Shown one piece after another: positions 55,515-64,000 of a DNA stretch of 64,000 nt. The stretch is taken from positions 45,524,042-45,588,041 of the forward strand of contig CM060734.1 in assembly GCA_030704615.1 (NCBI GenBank), written 5' to 3'. The notes beneath the pieces were generated by a model that was given only the letters and a program-made list of their open reading frames with translations, was not told where the DNA came from and did not search any database. Every line of letters begins with the position of its first letter. Positions within the stretch are counted from its first letter, which is position 1. The position numbers and the translations under genes are program-made. This stretch comes from Takakia lepidozioides (lineage: Eukaryota > Streptophyta > Takakiopsida > Takakiales > Takakiaceae).

Positions 55515-56605
55515 TGCCGATCAGTTTACCAATGATAACATCATGTGCGATCATGGGTCTCTGTTTGGTGATAGGCCCTCACTGCGCTAACATGTTTCGA
55601 TTGTTGTTGGTTGACCGGTACATACTATCGGCATGGGATCTGCTCAATACGGGTACCGGCACTTACATGGAGCAGCTTACACGCAGTAGGCAGGTAAGTA
55701 GTAAAGAGAGATGGTTGGGTGATGATGACGTGATGATAAACTTGGTTTCTATCTGCATGTGCTAGGTATGAGAGGGGTATGAGATCACCAGATTATCATT
55801 TTACCGTCATCACACAACAGCTTTTCGAGAAGTTGAATTTGGAAGCACTGTAGCTGCAGATGAGGTCGCAAAGATTGATTCGGGGAGCAAAAGAGCGGTA
55901 GTTGGTGATATTATTGCCAAGTACATATCTTCAAGATAGGTTCGATTACGCAGCAGCTTCTTTCAATTCAGAAGATGTGCTTGCAGCTGCATTGGAATAT
56001 TGGTCTGCTCCTCTCCCCTTTCCCACACACAAATGATGGCGTGAGCAGTTTGGCAGCTGGAGTGAAGCTTTTTTATATTGGTTTGAGGTATTGATGATAA
56101 CACTTAGCTTGAGCACCTTTGACTAGACTCTTCTTTTGAAGATTTTGCAATAAAAGCGTGGTGAGAGGGAGAAGGCGCTGTAAGATTCATTTCCGGACCC
56201 TTCCTCGGAGCAAAAAGAGCCTTAGCAAGAACCTCATGGTAATAGAACATGTAGGTCTACAGACAACGGGGATATCAAGACTTGTTGGGGAAATATCAGG
56301 TGAGCAAGTGGTCACTCATTCATGGAAGGGGCCAGAGAACAAGGTACTGTCTGTCCTGGGGAGACGAGAACAAGAAGACTGAAAATATTGCTCTCTGCAT
56401 CCAACAGAAATTCTACAGACAAGAGTTTGGGCTCTGAGTTTTTCGCTGAGACACCTGCACACATGGGCTATTTCCCTTTTCTGCTGTAAGCAAGGACACA
56501 TGCAGCACAACCATGTACAAGTAGACCAGTCTCGAGTTCAAAGAATGTCTTTCACCTGCAAGGCACATTCTGACCATACCACAAGTTCAAGCAGCATATG
56601 ACCAG
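55515..56605. other. Intergenic downstream of the UGT gene
   Basis: No gene or repeat recognised. Confidence 0.4.
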
Positions 56606-56611
56606 GACTTT

Positions 56612-59600
56612 TCAAAGTAGCCTCTGTAACTTCAGACCTTCAGTGGGGATCAATGTCCTGAGATGCTGGACATATGCTTCCAGATTCCTCTCTGAGGAGC
56701 CCCCCTTTGCAACAGCCTTTTGCAGACAGATCTTCAGTTCCATCGCCTTCTGTCGCACAGTCTTACCCTCATTCTCGTGCATCAAAAGCCTCACTTTCCT
56801 CTCAACTTCCATCTTATCCACCAGTCCATCTGCTCTTTTTCGCATTTCTATAGCCACCTTCTGATCCAGTACCACTCTGCAACACAGGCGTGGTAGGTCG
56901 ACAATCAATTAGAGAATCTTGGCAAAGCTTCGACCTCCGACCACTCACAATAGCAATGCACAATACAATGACTAACAATGCACACTCACCAATACCTACC
57001 CTTTCCACATAGATTGGGAAGAGTTGATGAATAAACTGTACGCTGGTGTTAGAAATTAGCGACTCTCTCAGCAGAGGCCCCACTCCTGAGGTGGCCTCCC
57101 CTAAAGTATTTACTTCAATTTAGCGTTAGTCAGTTCGCCAAGTAAGAAAAAATTGCCTTCCTCCCATGCACCAGTGTCCCAAGAAATGGGTGGTTGTTTC
57201 ACGGCACATTACATCCAGGTTTCTAGGCTTTCCCCCACCCACCATTGTTTATTACTAGTTAATGCACTCCTTCAAAAATAGGCTGTCTTCTATAAGGGCT
57301 TTGTATTCCGGCTGTAGTGTTCATGCTTAGTAAGGCATTCAGGATGTTTAACAGCTGGGACAGGGATGACTTCCAACAAGGCAGAACAGCTTTCCACCCA
57401 CTTTCTCTCCCCTTTCTTCCTGCTTGTACTAGTTAGGTGGACAACATCAATGTGGCAGCTAAGTCTACCTTGCAAAGACTGTTGTCAAAAGCTCAATAAA
57501 CTTACAAGTAGAAACTGCAAAGGGTTATCATAGAATCCTGACCTGGCATTTATCATTTGCTCTGCCTGAACTGGCCAAGTGAGGAGGGGGATACCAGCCC
57601 TAAGTCCCTCCAAGATAGAGTTCCATCCACAATGAGTCAAGAAAGCACCAGTGGCTGCATGGGACAGTATACGCAACTGAGAAGCCCATCCAGAGAAACA
57701 CAACCCACGTTCTTTTGTGCGTTCCTCAAAACCTGTTCAGAGGAAACAATGCAGTGACACATGTAAGCACGAGAGCTTCACTCTAGCCAGTAGTAGTCCT
57801 GGAATACAAAAGGAGATTCAAACTTACATCACTGTTAACTACTTGCAGTCAACACTCATCACGTTTACCTTATCCTTCATCTTCCTTTGCGAAGAGTTTC
57901 TAATCTTGGACCTTGCCTCCCCTCTCTCTCTTCTGCAGAGGGGTCAACTCTGAGGTTAAGAAAACCATGCTTTGTCGCGTTATTAGACCTGCCTTGGAGT
58001 ACGGATCTGCTATATGGGTTGATAACTCCAACCAGGCTAAGTCTCTAGAATCCATTCAAGTGGGGGTGCTTAAGGAGTGTATGTCAGCGTGCTCCAAAAC
58101 AGCCAATGTGGCTGTTCGGGGTGTGTTTGGCATTCCGTCCTTAAGCTCCCGACGAGATGAATTCAAGGTCAGATGGTGGGGTCAGCTGCAACATATGCCC
58201 AACACCAGATATCCTAAGTTAATCGACTCTATATCTTGGAAACAGGACCGCCCTGTCAAACAGGCTAAGTCCTGGCAGAAGAGAGTAGAAGAGATTCTCA
58301 GGAAGCCTACCTTTGAACAGCAAACAGAAGCAGAGAGGAAAGGGAGAGTGCAATTGCCCGCTGTGTGGGCAATCTGAAGACAGTATTCACTTTCTGATAC
58401 ACTGTCCGGGGTTCTCTCACCGAAGAGACGCTCTCTTCAATTCTATCAAGGGAATTGTGCCTGTACCCCTGTTTAACAACTTTGAAAGTCTCGAGGCTGA
58501 GCCAAAAGCCCAGGCCCTCCTGAGGCCTAGTTTTTGGGCAAATCACACACAGCAGATTGATGCTTGTGTGAAGGGATTTCTAGAGGATATCTGGAAAACC
58601 CGGATTAATTCTATATATGATGGTAAGTCACACTACCAACGTCAGCCCCTGACAGAGGTAGGTTCTGTCCCTTTTGTTCCCGCTCAAACTGGGCGCGGGG
58701 TCAATGGCCACAAGGCTACGGCAAACAACGTCTTATGTGTACAATCTCTCTTCAGCAGTCTTCTAGAGCGTTTTAGTACGAGGAAATCCATCGATCACTT
58801 GCCCGGGACACATTTGTTCAGGACTGTAATCCAGTAGCAGCACTAGTCCCACATCTAGTTTATGATTCCAGATGCCACATGACAAGGTATGAAATCTGTT
58901 TTCCTCATACAAAACTAGGTGATACAGTTTTACAGCGGACATAGCATGTCCCTGTACATGGGTTGCTGGACTTGATAGTTTAGCCATAAGTTGAATAGCA
59001 CAAGCAGAATCAAACTGAAGCTTCACGTTGCGAAGCCTTCTTATCTAGAATTTCGCCAACGTTTTCTTGCAGAGGATACCTGAAGGGAGGAATTCGGTAA
59101 TGGACGGTGGTATCAATGAAGGAGATGAAGTCGCAGCGTTTGGCGTCCTTAGTATCCATAAGAAAGGTTGCTTGCTAGCTTCCAGTCCCTGTGCCAGCTC
59201 CAGGATTTGTGGTGCTGAAAGAGTGGCCATGCTTCCAAAACAAATGAAAAGAACTGAAGAAGGGGCTTGCGTGTTCAGCCATTGTACGCATGGATCTCGC
59301 CCTTCGGCTGCTTTTCGTGTCTCAGGATTCAAAATTTCAGACTCTGGTTGCAATGGACCAATCGCCAAGATAGCCTGTGTCTGCAAAAAGCACCTGGGTC
59401 GTAAGTGCATGGAGTGGTGGCTGATGGAAGGTTGGATCCCAAAGGTCAGAGTACAGAGTAGCTCTGGCTGAAATCTTGAGTGCTGAAAGGATGTGGCGTA
59501 GCACATAGAATGATTCATCGCTGCACATGCATGACGTAATCATGGAACATGCAGGAAGTTTAACAACAAAAACAGACCTTCACTTCCTCTGGGCTGATGA

Positions 59601-60548
59601 CCTGGGTCTTGAGGGCATGCAGGGCTGTCCCTTCCAGCTCATCAACAGAGTTTACCAGAACCACTGATACCTCCCTGATGCGCTTATGAACCCTCACAGA
59701 TTCCTTGTACGTATCGGGACTTCTCATGTCGGTTGGGAGGTGTAACGGTGTAAGCACTGGGGCTCCTGGAATGAATGTTATGGGCTTTGACTGGTTCTCA
59801 GGGGTCAGAGGTAGATAACCCTCTGCAACAAGCCTTTCCACCTGCCAACAATCAACAAATGGGACACATGTGTGAGTCTAGCAACGGCTGCACATGGACC
59901 CCTCTAAGCAAATTTCAATATGCTAGTTAGTGAAACTAGAGCATTGCGATAAGCTTGCACTAGGTCCTTGTGCGTTGTACCATCTGGACAAAATTAGTAC
60001 ATCACAAAGGAAGGGTCTGGCGAAGTAAATCAAAATTCTGGAATGACTGCTGTTCCCGGTTTCCTAATTCAATCGGTTGAAAATTAAAATACCTGGAACT
60101 CCACGGATAGAGTCAGCGCTGCACAGGTAAATACAACATGTCTAGGAATGCGGAACTTGTAGGCCACGTCCTGAGCCCAGGATGGAAAGAGGTCCGAGAG
60201 AATGCAGCAAGGAGCATCAACGTGAGCAGATGTCAACATATCAACTATTACTGCCTCCAACAGTCCAGCTAACTTTTCCTCCATTCCCGGTTGCAGATAG
60301 CTAAGCATAAAATCTGTCGCTGATATTGACATCCCGTCCCCAAGCTTCACCAACCGCAAGCCCAGGGAGCTGAACTCCTGTCCAGCCTTGCTCTTCTGTA
60401 GCTCTGCAATATGCTGATCTGTACTCACGTAGGTAACAGTGATCCCGCCCGCCATTAACCGCTTAGCAGCCTCTTGGATGGGAATAGCGTGTCCAGGGGT
60501 CGGACACGGCAGCATGAGAACATGCGGAGAAGAGTACATACCCACCAT
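56612..60548 (-). CDS. UDP-glycosyltransferase (plant family 1), five exons
   Basis: Exons 60548-60093, 59841-59578, 59380-59080, 57732-57543 and 56876-56612 join in phase to 1,476 bp, 491 aa. ATG at 60548 gives [20 protein letters not shown], placing the catalytic His at about residue 20. The middle has [20 protein letters not shown]. The PSPG box (about residues 356-399) starts [16 protein letters not shown], contains HCGWNS and ends WPVQAEQ, exactly 44 residues. The final EQ and the Trp at position 22 are usual for UDP-glucose users. The C-terminus reads [20 protein letters not shown] and [12 protein letters not shown]. Such cytosolic enzymes glycosylate small molecules; the acceptor is not predictable. 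The gene is complete despite a LINE in intron 3. A TTG codon 21 bp upstream could extend the frame but is an unlikely start. Confidence 0.93.
57934..58744 (+). mobile_element. LINE copy B, 5'-truncated, inside UGT intron 3
   Basis: Begins CTGCAGAGGGGTCAACTC region (equivalent to 4525 of copy A) and runs to the shared GTACAA terminus. Near-identical to copy A except for a 227-bp internal deletion at 58300/58301 (copy A 4892-5118) with a 2-bp CA overlap at the joint, and about 35 bp near the 3' end that copy A lacks. Flanked by TCTCTCTTC at 57925-57933 and 58745-58753, a 9-bp target duplication. Inserted opposite to the host gene. The deletion shifts the frame, so no RT can be made. Confidence 0.88.
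58680..58744 (+). repeat. LINE 3' module, copy in element B
   Basis: Full match to the module at 5460-5524, here attached to its normal upstream sequence, so it marks the true 3' end of the LINE. Confidence 0.8.
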
Positions 60549-61119
60549 TGTACCAGCAGTAAAGCTCAAAGCAGCAAGACAACCGAAAACTGATCAAACT
60601 CAATTTCGGTGCAACTCTGCAGGATGTAAGTAGATATACAACAACAAAGCCTCGTTCTTCAATACTTGTAGTCGGTCCACATGTGCCTAAACAAAACGTA
60701 TTGAAGCTGTACCTCCACCTTGATGGCAACCTCGCTCACAACTCGCCTTTAACAACTTGCCAAGTAACCTCCTCATCACGAGCTGTGAAGCTCTTCACCA
60801 TAACGGTAACCACTAAGAGCTCAGAGCGTTGCATTAATAAGTACTGTCCTGCAGAGTGGGTTTTGCTCTGCTGCCACATTCTCACCACACAGATCGGATT
60901 CCTTTGTGTGCATTACTGTATATAGTTAGAGTGCGTTGATGTGAGATCGAGTGTTCGGAGGTGGATGAATGTCTACAACCTCCTCAAGCCCTGCAGGCTG
61001 CTACTTATACTCGTTTTCCTGTCGTCCTTTCCTCTCTCTTTGAAGGTACACCTGCTGTAATCTGCATGTGATATAGCAATGCAACCTACCAGTGCTTTTT
61101 TTAAGAAATTTGGAAAACA

Positions 61120-61305
61120 GCACGAGTTGCTATGTTTTGCAAAAAATAGCGGTATCTTCTGTTCATCCACTTAAATTCGTCCATCATAACATCCATATGT
61201 GGCGAATTCATCCATAGTTTATTTTTTATTTGGAGAAATTTGGCGATTTCATCCATGAAAAAACAGGGAATTTTCGACAGAATGTTCCATTTATTTCTTG
61301 AGGTC
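61120..61305 (-). repeat. Dispersed repeat, copy 2
   Basis: Reverse complement matches the repeat at 23125-23340. It lies about 0.6 kb upstream of the UGT start and may be part of its distal promoter. Confidence 0.65.
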
Positions 61306-61309
61306 GAAT

Positions 61310-62430
61310 TTGAATGGGCTGACAGCGAACTTTTTGTGAGAGATAACTAAACGACCCCGGCATTCGGAGCCAGATTGGGCGTGTTTGTCTGTAGTGCGCA
61401 AAAGTGGGGCTGGTGAGTGGTTGGTTACATTCTGGAGTGGTCCGTAATGAGCCGCGTGGCCACGTGGAATCGAGGCTAGTACTGCACTGGCTATTCCATG
61501 GCTGTGGAATCTGCGGGGCATAACAGAATGCTGGTGGATTACCGGTTGACTATTGTGCAGCTTGTATGGTGGAGGCAAGTGTCACATCACCGTTAACTCG
61601 CAAGGTGTTCAGCAGTCCACATCAGACGTAAAAGAAAGGCCTGTGCGAATATGTGGCCCGCCGCCAAAGCCGTACGGCCCCTACGTCTACGCGGCGTCGC
61701 GGGCGAAAGATTGGCGCCGACACATCCACGTCAGCGGCGAGCACTCCATGGGCCTCCGCTGCGAGGTACCGTTTTATAATATGAGTTCACTTCACAGTCC
61801 TTCAAAAATCAGCGTCATAGGCAGATCCAGAAAAAAAAAAACAAAAAAACAATCAAAATGACATGAAACAATGGCATGGATATCTGCCCCAACCACCTGA
61901 GAAATCAAATCGGCTAGAGGCCAGCCGACACTGCTCTCCGAATAGAAGTGGCCCCGTGCATTCTAGCCCAAGTGGTAAATGGCATGGGCCCCACTTGGCC
62001 GCCAAGTGCCTCTGTGTGGCACATAAATCTGAAAACCTCTAAAGGCCATAACCTTCTAAGAGGTCCGCTGGAACACATCCGCCTAGCCGCTTTTCATTCT
62101 ACCGTGGGCTGCATGACGGTAGGAGGAGCACTATACCATACCAGGCAGGGAATGTAGGGAATGTAGCTGAGCGAGGACGGTGTAGGGGAGGATAGAGGCC
62201 ATTAAAGCAGAAGCACATTAACAATCAAGACGTGTACATTCCTATGCACTATTGGACTTGTGAATTCAGACATATGTATTGATTGATGGTTATATGTGAA
62301 TTTTATACACAAAATTAGCTTTCTATCGGATTTGGTTTCGTTCTGAACTCTACTCTGCAGCCCATCTGACAATTTTCTCAAGATCACATGGGAAGACAAT
62401 ATGAATAATGTAGTGCACACCCATGTCGCA
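61310..62430. other. Intergenic, no supported gene
   Basis: A short frame at 61553-61861 has no known domain. A small perfect hairpin CACTTGG-CCG-CCAAGTG is at about 61993-62009. Nothing else is claimed. Confidence 0.4.
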
Positions 62431-62469
62431 TGAAGATTGTATATCTGCCCGAACAATGTGCACCCAAAT

Positions 62470-62826
62470 TATCGACCGGGTCAAGATCAACCTCCCGTGT
62501 TCCTGAAACCTCTTTTAAAAGTCTGGCAGGTTCCGACGGTTATTACAATCGGAGTAACACTCTACTGATTGATGATACGGCTTTGAAGTGTGAACCCTCC
62601 CGAATCATGTCTTCTTCTCAAGTCTTTTGAGAACATAGACGTCGACAATTTCTTTCTTTGCAAACTTAGGGAATATGGCTTCTTGGAGTTTGATATCGTT
62701 TCCAGCTTTTTAAAAGCAAAGAGGATCTGCTTTCCACCTTTCAAAGTTGACGATCCACAGTTCATGCCTCTACTTGACTATATTGACAATTCACCTTATC
62801 GTGAATTGCGAGTTTATGATAATTGA
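62470..62826 (+). pseudogene. FCP1/NIF-type phosphatase fragment (C-terminal half)
   Basis: Two adjacent stretches resemble the end of the FCP1/SCP (NLI-interacting factor) HAD phosphatase domain: GYYNRSNTLLIDDTALKC (the IDD motif with metal-binding aspartates) at 62545-62595, and then ICFPPFKVDDPQF...LLDYI and RELRVYDN at 62725-62826. They are in different frames, separated by about 110 bp containing a stop; a small intron is conceivable but no strong donor is present. The N-terminal DxDxT motif was not found upstream. It may be a pseudogene or the last exons of a gene whose earlier exons were missed. Confidence 0.45.
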
Positions 62827-63037
62827 ATATTCGTGACCTCTAGAGTACTGAATTTAATATTTAATATTTTATTTCGAAGACATGGAATGCAGTCCTTCTC
62901 TGGCTATCTTGTGTATTTCGTAAAAAATGTTATCATACAACTTGATTAGCATTGATCTTTGAATAAGTTTCCCAATCAAATTGGCGACTCGCGTGATCAC
63001 GCGTTCATGACATTTTTATTTTACATTTTACATGCAG

Positions 63038-63988
63038 GTATGCCCAAATACATTTGTTGTGCACGACAAAAATGCATCTACACTTTCCCAAACTTGTGCC
63101 TCTCATATAGTTGACGATGTATACATGATCTGGCCAGACTCTTGGAGAGGATCTGACATCTTGTTGTCTACTCAGGCATCATTTCATCAAATTGAGCAGG
63201 GTCACTTCACTGTTTCCGATGTTGTTTCGGGGCGAGATCTGTCCACTGGGGCCTCCACCATTAGTAGGGTCAATGATGTCAATAGGATTGGATGTATCGA
63301 GGAAAAAGAAACGCATATTCTTGAGGAATTCACTCTGGAGCCGCCCTCTTCCAATGTCTTTCAGCCAAACCCGAACATCGGTCCTCTATTTGTCCCCTCG
63401 AAACTACAGGTACCATTAGAAGCCAACGTAGCTGAAGGGCCTCTTCATCATGTCGCAATTCCAAGCGGATCACCGGATCACGAGGGCTGGACACCCCAGT
63501 TGTTGAGAAGTCAGGTGATTAAATTCTGTTTCAGACTTGTTGTTTATTGTTATCGTTTTTCTTTTCATCCTTTGATTTTGTCTCTCTATTCCAGGCCAGA
63601 AAAGCTGTGACGTATGACCTTCCTGTGAAGCGCCAACTTCTGTGGGGTTGCAATCCAAGGTAATTCTTTTATACGTTTGAATTCGATTCAGGATTTGGAG
63701 AAATCAAGGAACCGCATTCCATTATCAGCCGTCAGAGAGAATGTCACTGCACTCAATATTTCGACGACTGATTTCATCACACCGACAAGACAACCAAATT
63801 TATCTACTATTTCAAAAGCGCCCAGAATTCTGGTAGGTCCTATAAAACGACACCAAACTCTACAGTCCGCTACGGTGGTTTCCGTCGACGAAATAGCAGC
63901 ATTCCGTGGCTTTTATCCCTTCAGCATTCACCTGTTTCATGTTCGAATCCCCCTGCGAATCGGAGAGTCATTCTTCCCAAGGTATTAG
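63038..63988 (+). CDS. Uncharacterised gene, partial, runs off right edge
   Basis: Likely exons: 63038-63514 (acceptor catgcag, donor CAG then GTGATT; 159 codons, VCPNTFVVHDKNA to LLRSQ), 63595-63659 (acceptor tattccag; RKAVTYDLPVKRQLLWGC) and one from about 63692 to 63832. The encoded protein is Ser/Thr/Pro-rich with no recognised domain, suggesting a disordered linker. Two frames are open in the third exon and phase favours the one beginning IWRNQ, though the DLEKSRN frame also looks protein-like. It may belong to the same gene as the phosphatase-like pieces just upstream. No start codon was identified. Confidence 0.4.
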
Positions 63989-64000
63989 TTATCTCTATTA

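Overview
The window is nuclear DNA of a land plant, most likely a non-seed vascular plant (lycophyte or fern). The basis is spliced genes with GT-AG introns, intron-poor PPR genes with a plant DYW deaminase domain, a germin-like protein, a plastid AKRP/EMB506-type ankyrin gene, a plant UDP-glycosyltransferase, and abundant LINE and MULE DNA. The lineage is inferred from style, not proven.

Layout. 1-1.8 kb: 3' part of a minus-strand PPR gene running off the left edge, with PDF-motif (OSB-like) exons just upstream. 1.9-5.5 kb: an internally deleted LINE lying between TC-rich repeats. 6.7-7.4 kb: a broken PPR copy. 7.87-13.70 kb: a MULE-type DNA transposon with about 195-bp terminal inverted repeats and a 9-bp target duplication, holding a decayed transposase, ten copies of a 26-bp palindrome, and a reverse ORF that starts inside the right terminal repeat. 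13.7-18.3 kb: no convincing gene. 18.3-22.5 kb: a 58-codon small ORF and an acidic nuclear-type protein gene. 23.6-30.4 kb: a 14-or-so-exon DONSON homologue (replication). 31.9-33.8 kb: a four-exon CWF18/CCDC12 splicing factor. 34.5-39.0 kb: an AKRP/EMB506-like plastid ankyrin gene with one 33-residue repeat per exon. 40.4-42.8 kb: a single-exon PPR-DYW gene. 46.8-47.5 kb: a germin-like gene, with a relic of a second one nearby. 49.4 kb: a lone PDF-motif exon. 50-54.6 kb: a decayed poly-A L1-type LINE. 56.6-60.5 kb: a complete five-exon UDP-glycosyltransferase (491 aa) with a second copy of the first LINE in intron 3. 62.4-64 kb: an FCP1/NIF-phosphatase-like fragment and the start of a gene running off the right edge.

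The host genes are housekeeping (replication, splicing, organelle RNA editing and plastid development) or secretory/metabolic, and do not form a pathway. About a quarter of the window is transposon-derived. The most unusual parts are the MULE interior and the LINE family whose copies all end at TC repeats. Exon boundaries were worked out by hand from splice signals and reading phase; none is backed by transcripts.
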